Positions 8,457 to 16,782 of a stretch of DNA of 38,597 nucleotides are shown here, piece after piece. The DNA lies in NCBI GenBank assembly GCA_023138975.1, contig JAGLON010000037.1, positions 1-38,597 on the forward strand, given 5' to 3'. Position 1 is the first letter of the stretch, and each line of letters starts with the position of its first letter. Position numbers and translations under genes: made by a program. Under the pieces are notes generated by a model. That model did not search any database. It was given only the letters and a program-made list of their open reading frames with translations, and was not told where the DNA came from. The DNA comes from Candidatus Zixiibacteriota bacterium (GTDB lineage: Bacteria; Zixibacteria; MSB-5A5; GN15; JAAZOE01).

Positions 8457-9764
8457 TTGTACTATTCTTGGGGACGATATCCGAAAGTAAGCCAGAAGAG
8501 CTCACCGATATTCTGGCGGGGTGATTCCATTCCTATAATTAAAGGCGTAAGTCTGATTCCGCATGGGTTGGGCCGTAGTTATGGTGATATTTGCCTCAAT
8601 GATGGTAATTATATAATCCCAACCAGAGCTCTAAACCACTTCATAGACTTTAATCCCGAAAATGGTCGACTTACGTGCGAAGCAGGAGTCAGTCTGGCAG
8701 AAATTATAGCTCTGGCTGTACCGCATGGATGGTTTCTCCCGGTAACTCCCGGAACAAAATTCGTTACAGTTGGCGGCGCTATCGCTAATGACGTGCACGG
8801 TAAGAACCATCATATCGCAGGAACTTTCGGAAACCATGTGCTCGATTTTGAACTGCTTCGTTCCAATGGCGAGCGATTCAATTGCTCTCTCGAATCTAAT
8901 CCTGATTTATTTAAAGCGGCTATCGGTGGCATGGGGTTAACCGGGTTAATAACCAAAGCGTCAATTCAGCTTATTCCTATACAAAATAACCTAATACAAA
9001 CAGAAACGATTAAATTCAAAAATCTGGATGCTTTCTTTGAGCTTTCTGCCACATACGGAAAAAAATACGCCTATACCGTCGCCTGGATAGATTCAATGGC
9101 ATCGGGGAAATCTCTTGGCCGGGGGCATTTCATTGCCGGAAAACATGCCGGAGAGGAGTTTGGTAACAACCTTCAAGCTCCGCCCGAAAAAGCGATACCG
9201 GTTCCGATTGATTTCCCTGAATTCGTACTCAATAACTTGAGCATCAAGGCTTTTAATCTATTGTATTATAATAAACAGTTAAAAAAACGCTCATCCGGTT
9301 CGACCGATTTTAATACCTTTTTCTACCCACTCGACAGTATAATGGACTGGAATAAAGTTTACGGCAAACGGGGTATGCTTCAATATCAGTGTCTGGTGCC
9401 TTATGAGGACAGAGAAGTCATTCGTTCTATTCTAAAGACGATTTCCGATTCCGGGCAAGGTTCTTTTTTGGCGGTTATGAAAATCATGGGAGATATTCCA
9501 TCACCCGGTATGATATCTTTTTCAGGCCCCGGCATCACTCTGGCTCTGGATTTTCCAGTGACTAAAAAGGTGTTCTCATTGTTTCTGACGCTTGATAAAA
9601 TAGTCCGGGCTGCCGGAGGAAGATTGTATTCGGCCAAGGACGCTTGTATGTCGGCTGATGATTTTAAAGCGTATTATCCGGCTTGGAAAGAGTTCGAGAA
9701 ATATATTGATCCGAAATTCTCATCCAGTTTCTGGAGACGAGTAACCGGGGAGGTTAAGTCTTAG
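8457..9764 (+). CDS. DprE1-like FAD-dependent prenylphosphoryl-ribose 2'-oxidase
   Basis: 435 residues from a TTG start; an in-frame stop at 8439-8441 leaves no other start codon before the conserved WGRYPK. FAD-binding motifs are clear: HGLGRSYGD (36-44), TPGTKFVTVGGAIANDVHGKNHH (97-119, with the FAD-linkage-type His114), and AIGGMGLTGLI (155-165). The C-terminal GGRLYSAKD (387-395) supplies the catalytic Lys394. The enzyme family oxidises C2 of polyprenylphosphoryl-beta-D-ribose, the first half of epimerisation to the arabinose donor. Its partner reductase follows after one base. The position equivalent to mycobacterial DprE1 Cys387 is Ala363 by ungapped counting from the catalytic Lys. The substrate in this organism is inferred from the pair and not proven; a related D-arabinan or another C2 epimer is possible. 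Confidence 0.85.
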   Translation: MYYSWGRYPKVSQKSSPIFWRGDSIPIIKGVSLIPHGLGRSYGDICLNDGNYIIPTRALNHFIDFNPENGRLTCEAGVSLAEIIALAVPHGWFLPVTPGTKFVTVGGAIANDVHGKNHHIAGTFGNHVLDFELLRSNGERFNCSLESNPDLFKAAIGGMGLTGLITKASIQLIPIQNNLIQTETIKFKNLDAFFELSATYGKKYAYTVAWIDSMASGKSLGRGHFIAGKHAGEEFGNNLQAPPEKAIPVPIDFPEFVLNNLSIKAFNLLYYNKQLKKRSSGSTDFNTFFYPLDSIMDWNKVYGKRGMLQYQCLVPYEDREVIRSILKTISDSGQGSFLAVMKIMGDIPSPGMISFSGPGITLALDFPVTKKVFSLFLTLDKIVRAAGGRLYSAKDACMSADDFKAYYPAWKEFEKYIDPKFSSSFWRRVTGEVKS

Positions 9765-9765
9765 C

Positions 9766-10503
9766 ATGAGTAAAGTTTGTATTATAGGAGCGACCTCAGC
9801 CATCGCGCAGGAAACCGCAAAGCTGTATGCCGGCCGTAAAGACAGTTTGTTTATAGTAGGTAGGGATGATGCCCGGTTGACTGCTATTGCAGAGGATCTC
9901 AAAATCCGGGGTGCGGCTTCAGTTAATCAGTATGCCCTTGATTTAACCGATATTTCCCGTCATGAAGATATGATTGATACAGCTTGGAGTACTCTCAGCG
10001 GTATCGATATTGTACTGATTGCGCACGGTGTACTTGGCCAACAAGATGTATGCGAAAAGGATTATTCCGAAGCGGCCAGAGTTTTTGACGCCAACTTTGC
10101 CAGCGCCGCTTCACTCTTGACAATTCTCGCAAATAGGTTCGAAGTGCAAAAGTCAGGGACCATCGCCGTGATATCATCGGTTGCCGGAGATAGGGGTAGG
10201 AAGAGTAATTATATCTACGGCGCGTCAAAAGCCGCTAAATCGACTTTCTTGGATGGCCTGAGGGGAAGACTACAGAAGTCAGGCGTTCAGGTGCTTACTA
10301 TCAAACCGGGATTCGTAGATACTCCGATGACGAAGGAATTCAAAAAGGGGCTTCTCTGGGCCAAGCCGGAAGGAATCGCCGGAGGAATCGTCAAAGCGAT
10401 TGACAAGAAGAAAGATATCGCTTATCTGCCGTTTTTCTGGTATTGGATCATGTTTATCATTCGTCATATCCCGGAGAAAATCTTCAAGAAGTTGAGTATA
10501 TAG
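9766..10503 (+). CDS. DprE2-like SDR, keto-pentose 2'-reductase
   Basis: 245 residues, ATG start with GGAGG overlapping the end of the previous gene. A classical SDR: nucleotide-binding GATSAIAQ (8-15), HGVLG in place of NAG, Ser137/Ser138, and YGASK (151-155) with Tyr151 and Lys155. The glycine motif GATSxIA and SSVAGDRGRKSNYIYG resemble mycobacterial DprE2. The C-terminus has a hydrophobic and basic stretch (YLPFFWYWIMFIIRHIPEKI) that likely tethers it to the membrane, suiting a lipid-linked substrate. It should reduce the 2'-keto intermediate made by the upstream oxidase, completing ribose-to-arabinose epimerisation on a polyprenyl carrier. The prenyl-phosphoribosyl transferase and phosphatase that would supply the substrate are not in the window. 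Confidence 0.85.
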   Translation: MSKVCIIGATSAIAQETAKLYAGRKDSLFIVGRDDARLTAIAEDLKIRGAASVNQYALDLTDISRHEDMIDTAWSTLSGIDIVLIAHGVLGQQDVCEKDYSEAARVFDANFASAASLLTILANRFEVQKSGTIAVISSVAGDRGRKSNYIYGASKAAKSTFLDGLRGRLQKSGVQVLTIKPGFVDTPMTKEFKKGLLWAKPEGIAGGIVKAIDKKKDIAYLPFFWYWIMFIIRHIPEKIFKKLSI

Positions 10504-10552
10504 TCAAAACCCGGTAACGCAACTTTTTTTAAAGGCAGTCGTTTAATACACT

Positions 10553-11500
10553 ATGAATGATTCTAATATTGCAATCGAAGTAAAAGAGCTTTCCAAGATA
10601 TTTAAATCCGGCTTAAAGGGCGGTGAAGTACAAGCCTTATCCGAAGTGTCGTTAAAGGTTGATAAAGGTGATATCTTTGGCTTGCTGGGACCCAATGGCG
10701 CTGGTAAGACCACCCTGGTTAAGGTTCTTCTGGGAGCCCTCCACGCCACCAAGGGATCCGCAAGCGTCTATGGTTTGGATGTTCGTAATGCTAATTCCAG
10801 AAACAAGGCTGGGTTTCTTCCCGAAAACCATCGTTTCCCGGATTATATGACCGGAGCGCAGATGCTTAAGGTTTATGGAGGCATGAGCGGTTTGTCGTCT
10901 GGTGAAATAAAAGCAAGATCAAAGGATTTACTTGAAATCGTGGGTATGAGTAAATGGCGCGATATGAAAATAAAGAAATACTCCAAGGGTATGAAGCAAA
11001 GACTGGGATTAGCTCAGGCACTCATAAACGACCCGGAGATTATCTTCCTTGACGAACCTACCGATGGGGTTGATCCGGTTGGACGGCGGGAGATACGAGA
11101 TATTCTCAAACGGCTGAAAGAACAAGGCAAGACTGTTTTTCTTAATTCGCATCTGTTAGCCGAAGTTGAAGCCGTTTGTGATAAAGTGGCAATTTTAGAC
11201 AAAGGAAAACTGATAAAAACCGGTCCGGTCTCAGAACTGACCCGGGTCAGCTCAACCTACCAGATAGAAACTATTCAGCTTCCAATTGAAGCGGCCGAGC
11301 AGATCAAAACAGCCTTCCCTCATGCAAAACTATTAACAGACAACAAAATCTCGATTACTTTTGAAGACCCGAGACAACTAAATTCGCTCATTGATATCCT
11401 TCGAAAATTAAACGTTGAGATTACTGCCGCAATTCCCGTGAAGATTTCACTCGAAGACAGTTTCATGCAGTTACTCCGCGGGGAGGTGAAACATGGCTAA
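10553..11500 (+). CDS. ABC-2 type transporter ATP-binding protein
   Basis: 315 residues. Walker A GPNGAGKTT (46-54), signature YSKGMKQR (143-150), Walker B IIFLDEP (163-169) and an H-loop His in NSHLLAEVEAVCDKV place it in the CcmA/NatA-like exporter ATPase class. About 90 residues follow the ATPase core, as in the subfamily that pairs with small ABC-2 permeases. It overlaps the permease gene by 8 bases, which implies translational coupling. No good Shine-Dalgarno sequence precedes ATG 10553. The genomic position suggests export of a polysaccharide or lipid-linked intermediate, but ABC-2 ATPases of this type also serve drug, heme or lipoprotein export, so the substrate is uncertain. Confidence 0.88.
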   Translation: MNDSNIAIEVKELSKIFKSGLKGGEVQALSEVSLKVDKGDIFGLLGPNGAGKTTLVKVLLGALHATKGSASVYGLDVRNANSRNKAGFLPENHRFPDYMTGAQMLKVYGGMSGLSSGEIKARSKDLLEIVGMSKWRDMKIKKYSKGMKQRLGLAQALINDPEIIFLDEPTDGVDPVGRREIRDILKRLKEQGKTVFLNSHLLAEVEAVCDKVAILDKGKLIKTGPVSELTRVSSTYQIETIQLPIEAAEQIKTAFPHAKLLTDNKISITFEDPRQLNSLIDILRKLNVEITAAIPVKISLEDSFMQLLRGEVKHG

Positions 11501-12290
11501 GTTTACCTCAATATTATACGACACCTTCTTTGAGATCAAAGACCGTAAGATATTCTGGTTATATTGGATAGTTACTTTTGTTATGATCCTGGTCTTCGCT
11601 TTTCTGCCGGATGTGAAAATTAATGGACAAAATATCCTTGAAAGCGGCAATATCCCCGAGGAATTCGTCGCCGAAGGAATCGCCATGTTCTTTAACGGCT
11701 TCTTTGGCTTCATGATGTTTCTGATGGTCTTTGGTTCGGCAGGATTGTTGCCCTCATATTTGTCAAAGGGTAGAGTGGAGCTGGCATTAGCTAAGCCGAT
11801 AAGTCGAACTCAGTTGCTGCTAATAAAATTCCTGTCAGTTTTTCTCATCATGTCAAGTATCTTTATCGTTTCGTGCAGCGTATTATATTTGTTGATATCT
11901 TATCAGGCTGGTATTTTTACAGGGTACTTTTTCCTGGGGTTGTTAGTTGCCATAGGAAAATTCCTGTTCATATATGCTATTCTATTCTTCTTTGGAATTG
12001 CCTTCAACTCGACCGCCGCCACGATTATGGGATACTTTATAATATGGTTTGTCTCTAACCTTCTTGAAGCACGGGAGATTGCCTATCAACTATTAACCAA
12101 CAAAGTATGGCAGGGTATTCTTGATACCGCTTATCATATTTTACCCAAGTTTGATGAATATTCAGCCAACACTATGTCGGTTATGAAAGGCAACGGCTTT
12201 TCAGATTTTTACCCCGTCTGGTCATCGGGTCTGTTTGGAGTTATTGCGCTGTTATTGGCCATATTGATTTTCAAACGTCGAGATTATTAG
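11493..12290 (+). CDS. ABC-2 family transporter permease
   Basis: 265 residues with about six hydrophobic segments: near 22-38 (IFWLYWIVTFVMILVFAFLP), 68-90, 110-130, 138-160, 166-185 and a C-terminal one (SSGLFGVIALLLAILIF) ahead of a short basic end KRRDY. The motif LLPSYLSKGRVELALAKPIS is the cytosolic coupling segment usual in ABC-2 permeases (ABC2_membrane_5-like). It has GGGGAGG-like ribosome-binding sequence within the end of the ATPase gene and overlaps that gene by 8 bases. The pair forms a half-size exporter that would work as a 2+2 complex in the inner membrane. It closes the polysaccharide operon; no clear terminator follows before the next promoter. Confidence 0.8.
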   Translation: MAKFTSILYDTFFEIKDRKIFWLYWIVTFVMILVFAFLPDVKINGQNILESGNIPEEFVAEGIAMFFNGFFGFMMFLMVFGSAGLLPSYLSKGRVELALAKPISRTQLLLIKFLSVFLIMSSIFIVSCSVLYLLISYQAGIFTGYFFLGLLVAIGKFLFIYAILFFFGIAFNSTAATIMGYFIIWFVSNLLEAREIAYQLLTNKVWQGILDTAYHILPKFDEYSANTMSVMKGNGFSDFYPVWSSGLFGVIALLLAILIFKRRDY

Positions 12291-12335
12291 TCTGTTTTTC
12301 TAATGGAAGCGTATGTATTATAACAAATCATTAAC

Positions 12336-12364
12336 TTGAATTCTCCTTACTCCCTGCGTATATT
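12336..12364 (+). promoter_or_regulatory. Putative sigma70-type promoter for the M20 peptidase operon
   Basis: TTGAAT (12336-12341), 17-base spacer, TATATT (12359-12364). It is followed by AGGAGA (12389-12394) and ATG 12400, giving a leader of roughly 30 bases. Confidence 0.55.
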
Positions 12365-12399
12365 CGGTAATTGATTTTATTTGAGTATAGGAGAATATC

Positions 12400-13767
12400 A
12401 TGACCCCGTTAGAGTATCTTAAAGAAAACGAATCAAAATCCCTGGACCAACTCAAAGACTTGCTGCGCATTCCCAGCGTGAGCGCTCAGTCCAAGCATAA
12501 AGACGATATGATTACCTGTGCCAATTGGGTTTCCGATTATTTGAAGAATCTCGGAATCAAACCGGAAATTATGGAGACCGGTGGTCACCCGGTTGTCTTC
12601 GGTGAGTATCATGCATCAGATGACGTTCCGACTGTTCTCATTTACGGTCACTATGATGTTCAGCCTACCGACCCGCTCGATCTCTGGAAAACAGGCCCAT
12701 TTGACCCGATTGAAGAGAACGGCTACATTCTGGCTCGCGGTGCGACTGATGACAAAGGCCAGTTCTTTGCTCATCTAAAGGGCATTGAATCATATCTCAA
12801 GACCGTAGGCAAGGCTCCGATCAACGTCAAGTTTCTGATTGAGGGTGAGGAAGAAGTTCATTCCGAGAACCTGCCTCCGTTTATTGAAAAGCATAAAGAG
12901 AAATTAAAAGCTGATATCGTTCTGATTTCTGATGGCGGTCAGTTTGGTATTGATATGCCGGCTATAAATTATGGCCTGCGCGGTATCGCTGCCGCCGAGA
13001 TTAAAGTTACCGGCCCCGATCGTGATTTGCATTCCGGTTCATTTGGCGGTTCAGTTGCCAATCCTATCAATGTTTTGGCTCAAATGATAGCCAAACTACA
13101 GGACGAAGACGGTAAAATTGCGATAGACGGCTTCTATAAAGATGTCTATACCGCGACTGATTGGGAAAAAGAGCAGTTTACAAAATTACCATTTGATGCT
13201 GAAGAATACCGGAAATCGACCGGTTCAATTAAACTGTTTGGAGAAAAAGGCTATTCACCGCTCGAACATACCTGGGTACGGCCTACGCTTGATTGTAACG
13301 GCATTACCGGAGGTTATCAGGGTGAAGGCGCTAAGACAATTATCCCGTCATGGGCCTCAGCGAAAATTACTATGCGTCTGGTTCCCGATATGACTCCGGA
13401 TGATATCCTTGACAAACTCGAAGCGTATCTGAAGAAAATCTGCCCCGATACAGTTACTCTCGAAATCGATAAAATGGGTGGAGCCAACCCGGTTCAGGTG
13501 CCGACTGACGGCCCATGGCTGGATGCGGCAGCCAAAGCAATCAAGACCGGATTCGGCAAAGAACCTTTCTTTACCAAAGAAGGCGGCTCGATTCCTATCG
13601 TTGAGTCATTCAAGATTATCTTAGGCCTCGACACGCTTCTGGTCGGTTTCGGCCAGCATGACGACAATGCCCATTCACCTAATGAGCGTTTCTTGATTAA
13701 TGACTTCCATCGCGGCTGCAGGACTTCAGCAGCGCTATTGGAAGAATTGTCAAAAGTAAAGGCTTAA
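12400..13767 (+). CDS. M20 family metallo-dipeptidase
   Basis: 455 residues with a strong AGGAGA site. Dizinc ligands and catalytic residues of the M20 family are in order: YGHYDVQP (His84, Asp86), ATDDKG (bridging Asp117), IEGEEE (catalytic Glu150/151), SDGG (Asp178), DLHSG (His211, dimer lid residue), and HDDNAHSPNE (His425). It matches the CNDP2/Dug1-like dipeptidase subgroup in length and in the WxxxPFxP motif (KTGPFDP, 97-103). There is no signal peptide, so it hydrolyses dipeptides in the cytosol. The SDR gene begins 4 bases after its stop, and a DMT transporter follows, forming a three-gene unit with its own promoter and a terminator at 15474. Confidence 0.93.
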   Translation: MTPLEYLKENESKSLDQLKDLLRIPSVSAQSKHKDDMITCANWVSDYLKNLGIKPEIMETGGHPVVFGEYHASDDVPTVLIYGHYDVQPTDPLDLWKTGPFDPIEENGYILARGATDDKGQFFAHLKGIESYLKTVGKAPINVKFLIEGEEEVHSENLPPFIEKHKEKLKADIVLISDGGQFGIDMPAINYGLRGIAAAEIKVTGPDRDLHSGSFGGSVANPINVLAQMIAKLQDEDGKIAIDGFYKDVYTATDWEKEQFTKLPFDAEEYRKSTGSIKLFGEKGYSPLEHTWVRPTLDCNGITGGYQGEGAKTIIPSWASAKITMRLVPDMTPDDILDKLEAYLKKICPDTVTLEIDKMGGANPVQVPTDGPWLDAAAKAIKTGFGKEPFFTKEGGSIPIVESFKIILGLDTLLVGFGQHDDNAHSPNERFLINDFHRGCRTSAALLEELSKVKA

Positions 13768-13771
13768 GTAG

Positions 13772-14560
13772 ATGGATTTAGGTCTTTCAAATAAAAAAGC
13801 ATTAGTTGCAGGGGCATCGTCCGGTCTGGGATTTGCCTCTGCCAAAGCTTTGTTCGATGAAGGCGCATCGGTTGTACTTTGTTCTAGCAATAAAGACAAC
13901 ATCGAGCGAGCCGCAAAATCTCTTTCAGAAGACAAGACTAGAGCGTTACCGATAGTTTGCGATTTGACTAAGAAAGAGCAAATAGATGATCTCGTCAAAT
14001 CAGCCGAGGATACCTTCGGGAAAATTGATATAGTTGTGACTAATTGCGGAGGTCCTCCGCTGGGCACCCATGACTCCTTAACTGAGACGGAATGGGAGAT
14101 GGCCTATAATCTGACCTTTATGTCAACCATTCGCTTAATTCAAGCGACACTTCCCGGCATGAAAGAACGCAAATTCGGCCGTGTTATAACGATCACCTCG
14201 TTTTCATCTAAACAGCCGATTGATAACCTGATGCTGTCCAATACCTATCGGGCTGGGTTGCTTGGCTATACCAAGACACTTTGCAAAGAGGTTGCCCCCC
14301 TGGGAATAACGGTCAATTCTGTCTTACCGGGATATACGAAAACCGAGCGGTTGGAATATTTTGCCAAAGAAATTTCGGAAAAAACCGGTCAGTCCCGAGA
14401 TGAAATTTATAAGGGCTGGCAGTCGGTTATTCCGGTTGACCGACTGGGCACACCGGGTGAGTTGGGAGCGTTTGTCGCCTATTTGGCTTCGGATAAAGCC
14501 GGATATATCACCGGGACATCAACTGCTATTGACGGCGGCCGATATGCCGGATTGATATAG
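13772..14560 (+). CDS. Atypical SDR-family oxidoreductase lacking the YxxxK pair
   Basis: 262 residues with Rossmann motif GASSGLG (14-20), a VTNCGGPPLG segment (89-98) in place of NNAG, and a normal C-terminal AIDGG. When the region before GYTKTL is aligned with ordinary FabG-like SDRs without gaps, the catalytic Tyr falls on Ser156 and the Lys on Arg160 (SNTYRAGLLGYTK); a Tyr is present three residues away (Tyr159). A recognised FabG-like SDR subgroup (cd05344 in my memory) shares the GGPPxG motif and an imperfect tetrad, so this is probably a family trait and not a mutation. Cofactor binding looks intact. The substrate is unknown. It sits tightly between a dipeptidase and a transporter. 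Confidence 0.8.
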   Translation: MDLGLSNKKALVAGASSGLGFASAKALFDEGASVVLCSSNKDNIERAAKSLSEDKTRALPIVCDLTKKEQIDDLVKSAEDTFGKIDIVVTNCGGPPLGTHDSLTETEWEMAYNLTFMSTIRLIQATLPGMKERKFGRVITITSFSSKQPIDNLMLSNTYRAGLLGYTKTLCKEVAPLGITVNSVLPGYTKTERLEYFAKEISEKTGQSRDEIYKGWQSVIPVDRLGTPGELGAFVAYLASDKAGYITGTSTAIDGGRYAGLI

Positions 14561-14574
14561 GTCGGGCGTACCAT

Positions 14575-15471
14575 TTGACAAAAAAATCAGTATCAATCTG
14601 GCTGCTAATTGTAGTTGCCGGAATTCAGCAATTGATAATGGGCGGAACTTTTCCTGCTGCCCGGATTATTCTCGTGCAAACCGATCCATTTGTGGTGGCG
14701 TTTTTCCGCTATGTGATATCTGCGTTAATCTTGTCTCTAATCGCATGGTCTCTTAGCCGTAAACCAGATGCTGTCAAAATCCTGTCGGCCGATAAGAAAA
14801 AGATAATTATCCTCGGGTTTGTTATTGTCGTTCTCAATCAAACATTGTTTTTGGTAGGACAAAAATACACAACGGCGGCGCATGGCGGTCTGCTCTTTGC
14901 GTTAACTCCGATTTTTGTCTATGTGATGGCGATGAAACATCTGGGGGAAACCTGGATAATAAAAAAGGGACTAGGTGTTGCCTTGGCTGTCGGTGGTTCG
15001 GCGGTAATAATCTTTGAAAACGGGTTTTCTTTTAACTATGATATTCTCTTTGGTGATGCAATAATCATTCTGGCCGTAATTGCCTGGGCCGGGTATACCG
15101 TTTATGGCAAACCATTGGTCGAGAAATACGGCGCTTTCCGGATTACTGCCTATACTATCATTGCTGGAACATTTATGTACCTGCCCTTCGGAATTTATAA
15201 ATATTTAACCACTGATTTATCGCAAATTACATTAGAAGGTTGGCTGGGGATTCTATATATATCCATCCTGACTTCTGTTGTCGGTTATTCGCTATGGTAT
15301 TGGTTGATTAAGTATATGGAAGCTACCCGGGCGGCGGTGTTAGTGAATATTCAGCCTATTATTGCAGGAATTCTAGGTTACTATATGCTAAATGAGGCAA
15401 TCAGCGCGCATTTCATTATTGGCGGGTTGGTTATCTTATCGGGTGTATATGTAACTCAAAAAGCGAAATAA
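14575..15471 (+). CDS. EamA/DMT-family transporter
   Basis: 298 residues from a TTG start 14 bases after the SDR stop. Ten hydrophobic helices arranged as two EamA repeats (about 5-135 and 150-296), with FPAARIILVQTDPFVVAFFRY in the first and the matching TYTIIAGTFMYLPFG and VVGYSLWYWLIKYMEATRAA in the second. The family exports amino acids, nucleosides and other metabolites across the inner membrane. With a dipeptidase in the same operon, amino-acid efflux is a reasonable guess, but nothing in the sequence fixes the substrate. The gene ends in TAA just before the terminator hairpin. Confidence 0.88.
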   Translation: MTKKSVSIWLLIVVAGIQQLIMGGTFPAARIILVQTDPFVVAFFRYVISALILSLIAWSLSRKPDAVKILSADKKKIIILGFVIVVLNQTLFLVGQKYTTAAHGGLLFALTPIFVYVMAMKHLGETWIIKKGLGVALAVGGSAVIIFENGFSFNYDILFGDAIIILAVIAWAGYTVYGKPLVEKYGAFRITAYTIIAGTFMYLPFGIYKYLTTDLSQITLEGWLGILYISILTSVVGYSLWYWLIKYMEATRAAVLVNIQPIIAGILGYYMLNEAISAHFIIGGLVILSGVYVTQKAK

Positions 15472-15473
15472 AA

Positions 15474-15499
15474 AAAGGCCGGAGAATTATCCGGCCTTT
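15474..15499. terminator. Bidirectional intrinsic terminator
   Basis: Perfect 9-bp inverted repeat AAAGGCCGG (15474-15482) / CCGGCCTTT (15491-15499) with an 8-base loop, A-rich on the left and T-rich on the right. It lies between two convergent genes and can serve both. Confidence 0.85.
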
Positions 15500-15519
15500 A
15501 TACATTCTAAAAAACCTTC

Positions 15520-16653
15520 TTAGATACCTTTACTCTTCAAAGCCGCTTTCGAGAAACTCTTTTCCAGTTTCTTATCAACAAAGATACCATTTTTGCGGAA
15601 CAGCTTTCCATCAAAATAAATTTCTCCGCCACCGTAATCTTTACGTTGAATCTGAACCAGATCCCAGTGGATGGCACTATTGTTGCCATTTGGAGCCTCA
15701 TCGTAGCAGGCACCCGGTGTTAGATGGAACGAACCGGCTATTTTTTCATCAAACAATGTATCTTTCATCGGATGCAGAATGTACGGGTTAACGCCAATCG
15801 CGAATTCACCGATATAGCGGCCGCCTTTATCCGTGTCAAGAATCTTGTTAATTTTCTCGCGATTATTAGAATCGGCATCGACGATTTTACCGTTGCGGAA
15901 TTCGAACCGGATATTCTCAAAAGTGAAACCATCATGCAGTGAAGGTGTATTGTAGGTAATAAAGCCGTTAATGCTGTCTCTGACCGGAGCAGTATAAACT
16001 TCGCCATCCGGAATATTCCTGCCGCCGTCGCATTTGACAACCGGAATGCCCTTGATGGAAAATGACAAGTCAGTTCCGGGAGCAACGATGCGAACCATAT
16101 CTGTCTTCTCCATAATTCTCTTAAGCGGAGTCATTGCCTTTGACATCTTGGCATAATCTAAACAGCAGACGTCGAAATAGAACTTCTCAAAGGTCTCCTG
16201 AGATGTTTCAGCCAGCTGTGCCATAGCGTTATTAGGATAGCGCAGGACACACCATTTGGTCTTTTTAACACGCTGAACCAGATGAACCGGTTTGTAAAAG
16301 TTCATTTGATTCATATGCATTTGTTTAGAATCGACATCGGCCAAATCGAAGGGATTGTCTGAACCACGAAGACCCAGATATGCGTCGCATTCTTTCATTA
16401 GCTTGAGGTGCAGTTTACCGAAAGCCTTAAACTGCGCTTCGGATGCGCCCATTATCCAGGGGCGTTGCAGTGATTCGTCATTGTAATACCAGAAGGGGAT
16501 ACCACCGACCCGGGTTGCTTCCTTAATTAATTCTTTGGCGAGTTCAAGAGTTTCGATACCCTTGATTTCAATCATGATCGTCTCGCCTTTTTTCAGCTGG
16601 CAGGAATAGTTAATCAGGTTCTTTGCCAGTATTTCATTTCTTTTATCTTTCAT
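15520..16653 (-). CDS. M29 family aminopeptidase
   Basis: 377 residues when started at ATG 16653, which has GCGAGG five bases upstream; an in-frame GTG two codons earlier would overlap that site. The M29 dimetal ligands can be placed by spacing: Glu218 (DGEVYTAP), Glu283 (GEFAIGVNP), His310 (FHLTPG), Tyr317, His329 and Asp331 (SAIHWDL). The His-to-Tyr distance of 7 and His-x-Asp ending match AmpS/AmpT-type enzymes. It is slightly shorter than the usual 400 or so residues. It is cytosolic, lacks a signal peptide, and should release N-terminal amino acids from peptides, complementing the M20 dipeptidase nearby. It is a single-gene unit bounded by the terminator at 15474-15499. Confidence 0.9.
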   Translation of the reverse strand: MKDKRNEILAKNLINYSCQLKKGETIMIEIKGIETLELAKELIKEATRVGGIPFWYYNDESLQRPWIMGASEAQFKAFGKLHLKLMKECDAYLGLRGSDNPFDLADVDSKQMHMNQMNFYKPVHLVQRVKKTKWCVLRYPNNAMAQLAETSQETFEKFYFDVCCLDYAKMSKAMTPLKRIMEKTDMVRIVAPGTDLSFSIKGIPVVKCDGGRNIPDGEVYTAPVRDSINGFITYNTPSLHDGFTFENIRFEFRNGKIVDADSNNREKINKILDTDKGGRYIGEFAIGVNPYILHPMKDTLFDEKIAGSFHLTPGACYDEAPNGNNSAIHWDLVQIQRKDYGGGEIYFDGKLFRKNGIFVDKKLEKSFSKAALKSKGI

Positions 16654-16682
16654 ACACACCTCGCATGTTAATATTTTGCATT

Positions 16683-16711
16683 ATAATAGTACAAGCTAAT
16701 TGACTATGCAA
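16683..16711 (-). promoter_or_regulatory. Putative promoter of the M29 aminopeptidase
   Basis: Reading the minus strand: TTGCAT (16711-16706), 17-base spacer, TATTAT (16688-16683), with an overlapping perfect TATAAT at 16685-16680. The start codon follows about 30 bases downstream. Confidence 0.5.
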
Positions 16712-16782
16712 CTCTTAATAAAGAAAATCAATGTACCGCGAAGCAGATTACGTATTTATTTAATTCATACATGGAGGAGTGA

